From Pseudomonas sp. GV085 (lineage in GTDB: Bacteria; Pseudomonadota; Gammaproteobacteria; Pseudomonadales; Pseudomonadaceae), in contig NZ_QAOV01000001.1 of assembly GCF_003050925.1 (NCBI RefSeq), forward strand, positions 617,938 through 681,937: a DNA stretch of 64,000 bases, written 5' to 3'. The translations under genes and the position numbers were made by a program. This document shows, one piece after another, positions 19,724 through 27,678 of this stretch. Below the pieces are notes generated by a model, which was not told the origin of the DNA, did no database searches, and saw only the letters and a program-made list of their open reading frames with translations. Each line of letters begins with the position of its first letter. Position 1 is the stretch's first letter.

Positions 19724-20095
19724 CGGTAAGACCTCTTTATAGGTTGTGCATGCGAGTCGGGTGGCTTGGCATTTGAGCGCCCTGGCCCGCACGACGGGTT
19801 GGATCGGACATGCTTGTGCTTATATCGGCCGCAGCCCCGTTTCTATAAATGATGGCACCAGATATACAAAGTGCCATCATTGGGTGGACTATAACGTCTT
19901 GGCGGGTGCCGGAATATAGGCGTCAAACGCCGGGCAGCGGAAAACCGCAACGGCTCCCAAAAGCAGGGTGAAGTCATTGATTTAAATAAATTTATATCAG
20001 GGGGTTGACGACATCTCAATCCATCCATAGAATGCGCGCCACTTGCAGCGTAAAGCACACAGCGAAACGAAGCAGGGAGTGAATGTTGTACGTGT
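19724..20095. other. Intergenic region upstream of the tRNA array
   Basis: No gene is seen. It holds a hairpin at 19848-19881 (perfect 11-base arms AATGATGGCAC and GTGCCATCATT around 12 bases), an A/T-rich stretch at about 19980-19996, and the tRNA promoter. The hairpin has no T run on either strand, so it is not a standard terminator. Confidence 0.6.
20005..20033 (+). promoter_or_regulatory. Sigma-70 promoter of the tRNA array
   Basis: TTGACG at 20005-20010, a 17-base spacer, and TAGAAT at 20028-20033. An A/T-rich UP-element-like stretch lies just upstream (TTTAAATAAATTTATAT). A GC-rich GCGCGCC follows the -10 box, as in stringently controlled stable-RNA promoters. Confidence 0.8.
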
Positions 20096-20171
20096 GTCCC
20101 CTTCGTCTAGTGGCCTAGGACACCGCCCTTTCACGGCGGTAACAGGGGTTCGAGTCCCCTAGGGGACGCCA
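20096..20171 (+). tRNA. tRNA-Glu (TTC)
   Basis: 76 bases including encoded CCA. Acceptor GTCCCCT pairs with AGGGGAC. The anticodon loop CTTTCAC gives anticodon TTC. The T arm contains GGTTCGAGTCC. Confidence 0.97.
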
Positions 20172-20173
20172 AT

Positions 20174-20249
<76 letters not shown>

Positions 20250-20353
20250 ATTTTAAACAGCGTTGCTTTCGGGCAGGGCTGAGTGAAACCAGAACCAAGT
20301 CTTCGGATGCGGCTCTGGACACCGAAACACACACCATGTGTTCCGGGTAGCGT

Positions 20354-20429
20354 GTCCCCTTCGTCTAGTGGCCTAGGACACCGCCCTTTCACGGCGGTAA
20401 CAGGGGTTCGAGTCCCCTAGGGGACGCCA
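20354..20429 (+). tRNA. tRNA-Glu (TTC), second copy
   Basis: Identical to the copy at 20096. It lies 258 bases further on, as part of a tandem duplication of the Glu-Gly pair. Confidence 0.97.
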
Positions 20430-20432
20430 TTT

Positions 20433-20508
<76 letters not shown>

Positions 20509-20513
20509 TATTT

Positions 20514-20548
20514 AACGAAAACGCCGCTCATTGAGCGGCGTTTTCGTT
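20514..20548. terminator. Terminator of the tRNA array (bidirectional)
   Basis: A 17-base stem (AACGAAAACGCCGCTCA and its complement) with a one-base loop. A-rich and T-rich arm ends allow action on both strands, for the tRNAs and for the convergent AraC-type gene. Confidence 0.8.
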
Positions 20549-20566
20549 TGCGCGTAAAAAACCGGA

Positions 20567-21436
20567 TCAACCGCTGAGGCTCTGTACCAGGCTTTCGAGC
20601 GCTTCAATGGTTTTTTCATCCTGCACCGGTTGTGCAGCGGCAGCCGCTTTGATTTGGCGTGCCACTCGGTATTCGCTGGGTGTGCAGTTGGCGAACTGCT
20701 TGAAGGCACGAGCGAAGTAGGAAGGATCCTTGAAGCCGGCCTCATAGCCGATGCTGGTAATCGGCATCTGGCTGTTGTCGAGCAGATCCTTGGCGAAGTT
20801 CATGCGCTTGTCCAGGATGTAATCCGTGAAGCCAAGCCCATTGGCCTCCTTGAACAGGCGGCTGAAGCGAAATGTCGTCATGCCGCAGCGCTGCGCCAAT
20901 TCCCTTTGATCGATGCTGTCACGAAAGTGCTGTTCGATGTACAGCATGACATTGCTCAGCGCCTGGTGCTTTTGGTGTCCCGAGGTCAGCCGGATGCTTT
21001 CCGGCAGGGTCGGGGAGTGGTCGATTTGCGAAGACTTGCCCCGGCCGTTGGTATTTCGACGCAGCTCGCAGAGTTGCACCACCGCCGTCAGGTAACGCTT
21101 CCTCTCGGTGCTCGAGAGCGGGAGCACCATGTATTCCCAGACGCTGGAGCGCATGGCCCATACAGCCAGTTCCTCCGAGTGCTGCACGGTGAACATGGTG
21201 ATCGGGATGGTGGGGGTGGTGTGTTTGATCTCCAGCAACAGCCGCAAGCCTGGCGTGTCGGGGCGATCAAAATGGACGCAGATCATGTCTGCGTGTTCCC
21301 CGATGGGCAACACGGAATTTTTCGCCAGGTTGCAGTCGCAGGTGTCCTCGAACTGCGCGGCGAGTTCTTTCGTGGACCGATCATGAGTCAGATCGAACCA
21401 CAGGAGCGATGGCCTTTTGGTCAAATTGGACGTCAT
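20567..21436 (-). CDS. AraC-family regulator with receiver-like N-terminal domain
   Basis: A 289-residue protein. Residues about 10-125 look like a response-regulator receiver domain. It keeps an aspartate where the phospho-Asp is expected (CVHFDRPDTPGL) and a threonine in ITMFTV, but the canonical Lys-Pro reads VLPL, so phosphorylation is doubtful. Two AraC helix-turn-helix motifs occupy about 170-270 (AQRCGMTTFRFSRLFKEANG and ITSIGYEAGFKDPSYFARAF). The start is the ATG at 21436; a TTG further up is unlikely. It is divergent from the flp genes across 410 bases, so a role in pilus control is plausible but unproven. Confidence 0.8.
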   Translation of the reverse strand: MTSNLTKRPSLLWFDLTHDRSTKELAAQFEDTCDCNLAKNSVLPIGEHADMICVHFDRPDTPGLRLLLEIKHTTPTIPITMFTVQHSEELAVWAMRSSVWEYMVLPLSSTERKRYLTAVVQLCELRRNTNGRGKSSQIDHSPTLPESIRLTSGHQKHQALSNVMLYIEQHFRDSIDQRELAQRCGMTTFRFSRLFKEANGLGFTDYILDKRMNFAKDLLDNSQMPITSIGYEAGFKDPSYFARAFKQFANCTPSEYRVARQIKAAAAAQPVQDEKTIEALESLVQSLSG

Positions 21437-21846
21437 GTCTCTACTCTGGGGTTCTGGGTGACTCACATTGCTAAGGAGTATTGCCAAGGTGCTATCACTT
21501 TGCAGATTTAATCCTGATAGGAAAGACGATTTTTAGTTCTATTCGCTCTATGGGTTGCCTGGAAGGCAGCCCTGGGTGAATGTTTGTTGGTGTGTTATCG
21601 ACAAACCTGGCTCGAACCGTTTGTCGCTTGTGAATCAGTGACAATTGTCTTTGCGTTTCAGTGCCTTGTTTACCCCCACCTGTTACTTCTGCAAAAGCCA
21701 ATGCTGCGTATTTGGCCGCCCCGCAAAAAAGTCCTAGCGATGTGCAAAATCCTCCTAACGCCTATGCCTGCACCCTGACTAGGGTTGCATCAGGCAGCAC
21801 AGAACGTACTGCCTCCGGAAAACAACTTTCGAGTGAGGTGGGCAAA
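21437..21846. other. Regulatory spacer between AraC-type gene and flp genes
   Basis: No convincing gene. An open frame reads into the first flp gene from 21661, but it lacks a start context and pilin character. The base composition is more A/T-rich than the flanks. I see no clear sigma-70 or sigma-54 promoter, although the flp promoter must lie here. Confidence 0.5.
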
Positions 21847-22041
21847 ATGATCATGCAAACAATCAAGGCTTCGGTAGTGAAGTTCATCAACGATGAAGAT
21901 GGCCTGACCATTGTGGAATATGCGGTGGCCGGCGGGCTAATAACCCTGGCGGTTGCCACTGCGTTTACCTCCTTGGGCACCGCCATTTCCAAACAGCTCG
22001 GTTTATTAGCTACTTGTATGGCCGGTGGGGCGTGCAAGTAA
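21847..22041 (+). CDS. flp: Flp-type pilin, copy 1
   Basis: A 64-residue prepilin. Its leader ends in EDG at residue 19 and is followed by LTIVEYAVAGGLITLAVATAF, the Flp motif with Glu at +5 and Tyr at +6 after cleavage by the TadV/FppA peptidase. The mature protein of 45 residues is mostly one hydrophobic helix with a C-terminal Cys-x4-Cys pair (TCMAGGACK). The ATG lies 7 bases after GAGGTG; a second in-frame ATG is two codons later. It is the first of three tandem copies. Confidence 0.92.
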   Translation: MIMQTIKASVVKFINDEDGLTIVEYAVAGGLITLAVATAFTSLGTAISKQLGLLATCMAGGACK

Positions 22042-22100
22042 GTCTATTCCCTGTGAGAGAGATGCAGCAGAAAAAACAACATTCGAGTGAGGTGGGCAAA

Positions 22101-22295
22101 ATGATCATGCAATCGATCAAGGCTTCGCTAGTGAAGTTCGTCAAAGACGAAGATGGCCTGACCATTGTGGAATATGCGGTGGCCGGCGGGCTAATAACCC
22201 TGGCGGTTGCCACTGCGTTTACCTCCTTGGGCACCGCCATTTCCAAACAGCTCGGTTTACTAGCTACTTGTATGGCCGGTGGGGCGTGCAAGTAA
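22101..22295 (+). CDS. flp: Flp-type pilin, copy 2
   Basis: A 64-residue prepilin whose mature part is identical to that of copy 1. The leader differs at a few residues (QSIKASLVKFVKDEDG). The ribosome site GAGGTG and the preceding 40 bases are the same as those of copy 3. The spacer from copy 1 is 59 bases. Presumed role: main subunit of the Tad pilus, needed for adhesion and biofilm. Confidence 0.92.
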   Translation: MIMQSIKASLVKFVKDEDGLTIVEYAVAGGLITLAVATAFTSLGTAISKQLGLLATCMAGGACK

Positions 22296-22354
22296 GTCTA
22301 TTCCCTGTGAGAGAGATGCAGCAGAAAAAACAACATTCGAGTGAGGTGGGCAAA

Positions 22355-22552
22355 ATGATCATGCAAACGATCAAGGCTTCGCTAGTGAAGTTCGTCAAAG
22401 ACGAAGATGGTCTGACCATTGTGGAATACGCGGTGGCCGGCGGGCTAATAACCCTGGCGGTTGCCGCTAGTTTTACCACCTTGGGCGGCGCCATTACCAC
22501 GCAGCTCGGTAGGCTAGCTACTTGTATGGTCCCCGGTGGGGCGTGCGTGTAA
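22355..22552 (+). CDS. flp: Flp-type pilin, copy 3 (divergent C-terminus)
   Basis: A 65-residue prepilin with the same leader and N-terminal helix as copies 1 and 2. It differs in the last third: AASFTTLGGAITTQLGRLAT and ending CMVPGGACV. The Cys pair is retained with one more residue between. It could be a minor or tip variant, or an older copy that escaped homogenisation. Confidence 0.92.
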   Translation: MIMQTIKASLVKFVKDEDGLTIVEYAVAGGLITLAVAASFTTLGGAITTQLGRLATCMVPGGACV

Positions 22553-22580
22553 GTCTATTTCCAGTGAGAGAGATGCAGCG

Positions 22581-23099
22581 ATGCCTATTGAGCAGATGTT
22601 TACATCAATTGTTCTGTTAGGGCTGCTAGGTATTGCGGTGGTGAGCGACCTTCGTCGCCACCGCATCCCCAACCTGCTGGTTCTTTTAGGACTTGTTTTG
22701 GGTTTGACCAGTCAGGCTTACGCCAGTGGAGTTGAGGGGCTTGGTAATGCTGCGCTGGCCATGCTGATCGGCTTTGCAGTGTTTCTACCCATGTACGCCC
22801 TGGGCGGTATGGCCGCCGGGGACGTCAAGTTGATGGCCATGGTCGGATGTTTTTTTACACCGCATGATGCGTTGTGGACGGCGCTTTTCAGTCTGATGGC
22901 CGGTGGTTTGTGCGGTTTTTTGATCATCCTTTTTCGTGGCCAGCTGCCGCAAACCTTAGCGCGCTATTGGTTGATATTAAGGGCGCGAACCTACTTGGTT
23001 CCGGCGGTAGATGAAGTGGCCGGAAAGCCTTTCCCATACTCCGTTGCAATTTTGCTCGGAACCCTGGCCAGTGGCTATTGGCTGTTGATCGGCCCGTAG
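22581..23099 (+). CDS. tadV: Tad prepilin peptidase (A24 family)
   Basis: A 172-residue inner-membrane aspartic peptidase, called TadV, CpaA or FppA in other species. The two catalytic aspartates are D23 (SDLRRHRIPN) and D81 (AAGDVKLMAM, the GxGD-like motif). About five hydrophobic helices are present. The N-methylase domain of type IV prepilin peptidases is missing, as in this subfamily. It is expected to cut the Flp leaders after glycine and the TadE/F-type pseudopilins. It lies 28 bases after the last flp gene. Confidence 0.9.
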   Translation: MPIEQMFTSIVLLGLLGIAVVSDLRRHRIPNLLVLLGLVLGLTSQAYASGVEGLGNAALAMLIGFAVFLPMYALGGMAAGDVKLMAMVGCFFTPHDALWTALFSLMAGGLCGFLIILFRGQLPQTLARYWLILRARTYLVPAVDEVAGKPFPYSVAILLGTLASGYWLLIGP

Positions 23100-23114
23100 C
23101 CCAGGAGGCTAGTC

Positions 23115-24443
23115 ATGCATGTAATCGTCGATAGTGGCGCCTACCCCAGCGATCGGAACGCGGTGCAACGGTTGGCGCCTCAGCCCTGCACTATCCGTGA
23201 AACCGGCCTGACCGACAGTTTTCTCGGCGAGTTGGTGTGCAAACATTTGTTTGATGCCGGCGTGCTGGACATGTCGCGGCTGGTGGACCGTCTGGCGCTG
23301 ACCGGCGCGGTACTTGAAGAGGTCCTGGCGTTTCTGCGCAAGGATGGCCGCGTCGAAGTGCTGGGCCAGGGGAGTCAAACGGGCGGGCAGATGCTGCGTT
23401 ATGGCCTGACCGAACGTGGTCGCAGTGCCGCCCGCGATGCGCTGTCGCGCAGTGGCTATATCGGTGCGGCACCCTTCCCGGTGAGTACCTACCGGTCCCT
23501 GATCAAACTGCAGACCATTCACCATGGTCGCATCAACGCCAACGATATGCGCAATGCCCTGGCTGGCGTAGTGCTCACGGAGGAGATGCTCGATCAGTTG
23601 GGTGTGGCGATGAACTCCGGGCGCGCGATCATGATTTATGGCCCCGCGGGTACCGGCAAGACCTATGTCAGCAGTCGGCTGATCCGTCTGTTCGCCGAGG
23701 CCATCTGGGTTCCTTATGCCATCGTCATCAACGAGTCGGTGATCGAGATCTATGACCCGCAGGTGCATCAGCGCCTCGATGAAAATGCTCAACAGAACAA
23801 TCTGATGCTCAACGAAGGGATCGACCGTCGACTGCTGCGCTGCAAACGCCCGATCGTCATCACGGGCGGTGAGTTGAGCATGGAGCAACTGGATGTTCGC
23901 TATGACCCCTTCACCCGTCAATACCAGGCCGCCTTGCAGCTCAAGGCCAGCAATGGCCTGTTCATCATCGACGACATGGGGCGCCAGCGCATGGCACCCG
24001 CCGAGCTGTTCAATCGCTGGATCGTCCCGATGGAAGAGAAACGCGATTTCCTCAACCTGGGCGGCGGTCGGCATTGCGAGTTGCCGTTCGATCTGATTCT
24101 GGTGTTTTCCACCAACCTCAATCCCCTGGAACTGGCCGATGAGGCCTTCCTGCGCCGGATTGGCTACAAGCTGCAGTTCGGTTACCTGAAACCCGAGCAG
24201 TACGAAAAGATCTGGCGTATGGAAAGCGAGCGTCTGGGCATTTCCTATGACCCGCTGTTGGTGCGTTATGCGCTGCAAAGGCTTTATGCAAGTGAAGGCA
24301 TGCCCCTGGTGCCTTGCCATCCCCGCGATCTCCTGAACATGGCGCTCGATCGCCAGCGTTATATCGGCGGTTCCGGACCACTGTCACCGAAAGAGTTGGA
24401 ATGGGCCTGGCACAACTACTTCGTCCAGCTCGACTTTCTTTGA
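23115..24443 (+). CDS. AAA+ ATPase of unknown role inside the Tad locus
   Basis: A 442-residue protein. The N-terminal 110 residues look like a winged-helix module (LVDRLALTGAVLEEVLAFLR then GQMLRYGLTERGR). A single AAA+ domain follows: Walker A GPAGTGKT at about 176-183, Walker B LFIIDDMGRQ near 281-288, a sensor-1-like VFSTNLNPLELADEAFLRR, and a C-terminal lid. It is not TadA and not the MinD-like TadZ, both of which are present further down. It is not part of the P. aeruginosa Tad set as I recall it. Chaperone or remodelling activity on pilus components is a guess. Confidence 0.75.
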   Translation: MHVIVDSGAYPSDRNAVQRLAPQPCTIRETGLTDSFLGELVCKHLFDAGVLDMSRLVDRLALTGAVLEEVLAFLRKDGRVEVLGQGSQTGGQMLRYGLTERGRSAARDALSRSGYIGAAPFPVSTYRSLIKLQTIHHGRINANDMRNALAGVVLTEEMLDQLGVAMNSGRAIMIYGPAGTGKTYVSSRLIRLFAEAIWVPYAIVINESVIEIYDPQVHQRLDENAQQNNLMLNEGIDRRLLRCKRPIVITGGELSMEQLDVRYDPFTRQYQAALQLKASNGLFIIDDMGRQRMAPAELFNRWIVPMEEKRDFLNLGGGRHCELPFDLILVFSTNLNPLELADEAFLRRIGYKLQFGYLKPEQYEKIWRMESERLGISYDPLLVRYALQRLYASEGMPLVPCHPRDLLNMALDRQRYIGGSGPLSPKELEWAWHNYFVQLDFL

Positions 24444-24458
24444 TACGGAGATACTGAC

Positions 24459-25268
24459 ATGAGCTCTCGTACGCTGACCCTGATAGGCGTTTCCTTGGCC
24501 ATGGGCCTTGGCGCTGCATGGATGGCCGACTCCTGGCTGAGCGCGCGGCTCAATGCCAGCCCGGATGACCACCTGCGAAGCGTGGTGGTCGCCACGGTAG
24601 AGATTCCATTCGGGCAGATGGTCGAGGCCCAGCAGCTCACGACCGTACGCATGCCCATGGATACGATCCCGGACGATGCCTTTGATGCCAGTGAAAAAGC
24701 CGTGGGCAAGATCGCAACGTTCGACATTCTGCGGGGCGACATCGTGCGCGGTGCGCGTCTGAGCGAGCACCTGGGGGGCAGCACCCTGGCCTCTTTGATT
24801 GCCCCGGACAAACGTGCCATATCGGTACGCGTGGACGATGTGGTCGGCGTCGGCGGATTCCTGTTGCCGGGTAACCGGGTCGATGTACTGGCGACCAAAA
24901 CCACCAATGCCGGGAGTAACAGCGCTTCCTCCAGGACCATCCTCGAGAACTTGCGGGTGTTGGCGGTGGATCAGACCGCGGGTACCGACAAGACCCAACC
25001 GGTCGTGGTACGCGCCGTGACGCTGGAGATGTCGGCGGCTGAAGCGGAAACTCTGGTCACGGCACAGACGGAGGGCAAGTTGCAACTGGCGCTGCGTAAC
25101 CCACTGAACCTCGAAAAGAAAACTGCAGCCGTTGCGCCTGCCGCTCCGGTCATGGCGGTGGCTACCGCCACAGAGCCAAAACGCGTGGTACTGCGTAGCA
25201 GTGGCGAGGGTGGCGGGGCTATTACCGTTATCCGCGGTACCGAAGCCAATGTAATCAAAATTCGCTGA
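24459..25268 (+). CDS. rcpC: Tad pilus assembly protein RcpC/CpaB
   Basis: A 269-residue periplasmic protein anchored by an N-terminal helix (LTLIGVSLAMGLGAAWMA). A SAF-type domain spans about residues 42-105 (VVVATVEIPFGQMVEAQQL), followed by the CpaB C-terminal half with VDDVVGVGGFLLPGNRVDVL. RcpC-type proteins work with the RcpA secretin. It follows the AAA+ gene by 15 bases. Confidence 0.88.
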   Translation: MSSRTLTLIGVSLAMGLGAAWMADSWLSARLNASPDDHLRSVVVATVEIPFGQMVEAQQLTTVRMPMDTIPDDAFDASEKAVGKIATFDILRGDIVRGARLSEHLGGSTLASLIAPDKRAISVRVDDVVGVGGFLLPGNRVDVLATKTTNAGSNSASSRTILENLRVLAVDQTAGTDKTQPVVVRAVTLEMSAAEAETLVTAQTEGKLQLALRNPLNLEKKTAAVAPAAPVMAVATATEPKRVVLRSSGEGGGAITVIRGTEANVIKIR

Positions 25269-25346
25269 CCGGGCGCAACAGGTGCCAGGGCACCACGGTA
25301 TTGGCGGAGTCGATCCGGATCGGTATCGGCAATCGAGGGCTTGATG

Positions 25347-26696
25347 ATGAATCTTCGTATTCAGCGGCCGGTCACTTCGACGCCAAGGCGCCAGGAAGGA
25401 TCGGTGAGTGTATTGATGGTGATCTCGTTGGCGGCGATGGCCATGATGGCGGCGTTGGCTTTGGACGGCGGGCATATGATGCTGAACAAAACGCGCTTGC
25501 AGAATGTGGTGGACGCCGCCGCCCTGAGTGGCGCCAAAACCCTGAGTCAGGTGGAGGGTGGCATCAACAGTGTCACCGCGGCTAACGCAACACGCACCGC
25601 CGCGCTCAATACGCTGATACAAAATGCCAATGCCACGGGCAACAACGAATTGGCCACAGCGGTCGGCGGCAACGCCGGTGCATTTGCAGTGGTGGAACTG
25701 GCAAGCAGCGTCTATGGCCCGTTCACCTTTCCCGGGCCGACGGATGCCAAATACGTTCGGGTATCGGTACCGAGCTATAACCTGACGGGATTTTTCTGGA
25801 ACTTTGCCCAGGCATTCGGCCCTGGTGGCCTGGGAGCCAAAGCGGTGGCGGCGATTGCCACCGCAGGCCCCAGCCCTACCAACCCCTGCGATCTCTCACC
25901 TTTGATGGTCTGTGGTGACCCGACTCAAAACAATCCTGGCGCTGGCCTGTTCTGGGGCTTCCAGTTTGGTGATTTGCAGGTATTGAAGACGGCTGCCGGC
26001 AATTCGTCTCCCCTTGAGTCTGGCAACTTTCAGTTGATCGATTTTGGCTCGGGCGGCAATCAGGTCAAGGAGGATCTGGCCGGAGGTGGCAAGGTCTGTC
26101 GCGATGTGGGGCAAAATGTCCAGACCGCCCCTGGCAACAAGGTCGGCCCTACCTCTCAAGGCCTGAATACACGCTTCGGCATCTATCAGGGGCAGGTCAG
26201 TGCCTCGGCCTATCCGCCGGATCTGGTGACGACGTCCAGCACCCCCGCGATCACTTATGACGACTCAGTCACCCCTCCACAAAAGATGTACCAGGGGCAA
26301 GCCGTCACCTCGAGCAACGGCAATCTCACGGCGGGTAGCAACTCGATACTGGACTACAACGACTGGCGTGCGAGCGTTGCCGCGTGTGTGGCGGGGGGGG
26401 GTGGTTGTCAGGGCAATGGGGTGTTCGAGCGCCGGATGCTGAAAGTCGTGGTGGGCAACTGCACCGGCAAACAGGGCGGTTCAACCTCGGTCCCCGTCCT
26501 CGGTTTTGGTTGCTATTTCGTGGTGCAACCCATGGATGGCGGCGGCACGGATTCGCAGATCTTCGGTCAGTTCGTGAAGACGTGCGAAGGCGACAACGTG
26601 GCCGGCCCCTCACCGTCAACCTCTTCCGGCCCGCAGATCATTCAGCTCTACAAAACCTATCTCAACGGCAGCGGCACTCCGAGCACTGACTCGTAG
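25347..26696 (+). CDS. TadG-like pilus-associated protein
   Basis: A 449-residue protein. The N-terminal Tad domain begins with a pseudopilin-like segment (EGSVSVLMVISLAAMAMMAA) and LDGGHMMLNKTRLQNVVDAA. A long extracytoplasmic part follows, rich in Gly, Ser and Asn, with about nine cysteines (for example NPCDLSPLMVCGD, ACVAGGGGCQG and GNCTG). TadG proteins are thought to anchor or tip the Tad pilus. The ATG at 25347 lies 7 bases after AGGG; another ATG precedes it by one codon. The gene order, tadG before tadE/F, differs from P. aeruginosa as I recall it. Confidence 0.8.
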   Translation: MNLRIQRPVTSTPRRQEGSVSVLMVISLAAMAMMAALALDGGHMMLNKTRLQNVVDAAALSGAKTLSQVEGGINSVTAANATRTAALNTLIQNANATGNNELATAVGGNAGAFAVVELASSVYGPFTFPGPTDAKYVRVSVPSYNLTGFFWNFAQAFGPGGLGAKAVAAIATAGPSPTNPCDLSPLMVCGDPTQNNPGAGLFWGFQFGDLQVLKTAAGNSSPLESGNFQLIDFGSGGNQVKEDLAGGGKVCRDVGQNVQTAPGNKVGPTSQGLNTRFGIYQGQVSASAYPPDLVTTSSTPAITYDDSVTPPQKMYQGQAVTSSNGNLTAGSNSILDYNDWRASVAACVAGGGGCQGNGVFERRMLKVVVGNCTGKQGGSTSVPVLGFGCYFVVQPMDGGGTDSQIFGQFVKTCEGDNVAGPSPSTSSGPQIIQLYKTYLNGSGTPSTDS

Positions 26697-26704
26697 GAGG
26701 CGTC

Positions 26705-27184
26705 ATGAGACTTCACGGATTTAAACACCGGCAGCGCCAGCAAGGCCTGGCCATTGTGGAATTCACCCTGGTCCTGCCGGTGTTGCTGCTGCTGTTGCTG
26801 GCCTTCGGTGAGTTCGGCCGCATGCTCTATCAGTACAACCTGCTGCTGCAGGCCAGCCGCGATGCCGACCGTTTCGTCGCCAGTCAGGCCTGGGACTCGA
26901 CGCTTGGCAAGGTCGCTCTAAGCCCTACGCTGCAGGCTCAGACGAAAAACGTTGCGGTGTTTGGCGTGCCTGTCGACACCGGGATTGCTGTGGTGTCAGA
27001 CCTGACAATTGGCAACGTGGACGTTGCCGCAGTGGGCATCGACCATGTGCGGGTCACCATCACTTACATGTTCTGCCCGGTGATTGGCGGTGGCAAATGC
27101 GCCGGATCGATTCCCGGCTTTTTTGGTAATCAGATTGCGCTGAGCATTCCGCTGGTCGCCACTACCGTGATGAGGGCCCTGTGA
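26705..27184 (+). CDS. tadE: TadE-like pseudopilin
   Basis: A 159-residue protein with a cleavable pseudopilin start: a basic leader, then QQGLAIVEFTLVLPVLLLLL with Glu at +5. TadE-family proteins are processed by the Tad peptidase and needed for pilus assembly. Cysteines flank a loop near residue 120 (MFCPVIGGGKCAG). It begins 8 bases after the tadG-like stop, with GGAGG at its ribosome site. Confidence 0.85.
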   Translation: MRLHGFKHRQRQQGLAIVEFTLVLPVLLLLLLAFGEFGRMLYQYNLLLQASRDADRFVASQAWDSTLGKVALSPTLQAQTKNVAVFGVPVDTGIAVVSDLTIGNVDVAAVGIDHVRVTITYMFCPVIGGGKCAGSIPGFFGNQIALSIPLVATTVMRAL

Positions 27185-27678
27185 TGAACAGAAAAAACAT
27201 GCATGGCACCTATACGGTGGAGTTCGCCTTCATTGGTCTGCTGGTGTTCACGTTGTTGTTCGGCGTGGTGGAAATAGGCCGCCTGTACTTCACGGTCAAT
27301 GCGCTGGATGAAGCCGTGCGCCGCGGTACGCGCCTGGCGGCGGTGTGCAATATCAGTGATCCGGTGGTGTTGCGGCGGGCTATCTTCAATGCTGCGACCG
27401 ACGCAGGTAATAGCCAGCTGATCGGCGATCTGGCCACCACCCACCTGACGTTGACCTATCTGGACGTGAACGGTGCGCTGGTGGCCAACCCCGCTGACCT
27501 GGTCAGCGTCAATGGTTTTCGTGCCATCCGCTATGTCCGGCTGAGTCTGCAAAACTTCGTTTTCAAACTGTTCATTCCCGGGTTTGGCGTTCCCATTACC
27601 TTGCCCGCATTCAGGGCAACGTTGCCACGCGAAAGCCTCGGGCGTCATTCCGATTCCGGGGAGATCACGCCATGCTGA
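27184..27678 (+). CDS. tadF: TadF/TadE-like pseudopilin
   Basis: A 164-residue protein. It has a short leader (HGTYTVEFAFIGLLVFTLLF), then IGRLYFTVNALDEAVRRGTR, typical of TadE/TadF proteins. The glycine at the cleavage point is followed by Thr-Tyr rather than a hydrophobic residue, still with Glu at +5. Its ATG overlaps the preceding stop and its own end overlaps tadZ, so the three are translationally linked. Confidence 0.8.
   Translation: MNRKNMHGTYTVEFAFIGLLVFTLLFGVVEIGRLYFTVNALDEAVRRGTRLAAVCNISDPVVLRRAIFNAATDAGNSQLIGDLATTHLTLTYLDVNGALVANPADLVSVNGFRAIRYVRLSLQNFVFKLFIPGFGVPITLPAFRATLPRESLGRHSDSGEITPC

Larger units (their letters stand above)
22042..22552 (+). repeat. 254-base tandem repeat carrying flp copies 2 and 3
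   Basis: The stretch from 22042 (stop of copy 1) recurs 254 bases later with only scattered changes, through spacer, ribosome site and pilin gene. Copy 1 shares the unit from its ribosome site onward but has a different upstream region. The array is a tandem gene duplication with recent homogenisation. Confidence 0.85.

Noticed and set aside
21661..21846. In-frame upstream extension of the first flp gene
   Set aside because: The added residues have no pilin leader character, the normal ribosome site lies next to 21847, and copies 2 and 3 start at the equivalent ATG.
23109..24320. A 403-codon minus-strand frame opposite the AAA+ ATPase gene
   Set aside because: High GC in the third codon position creates long antisense frames. 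The plus-strand frame has clear Walker motifs and operon spacing.
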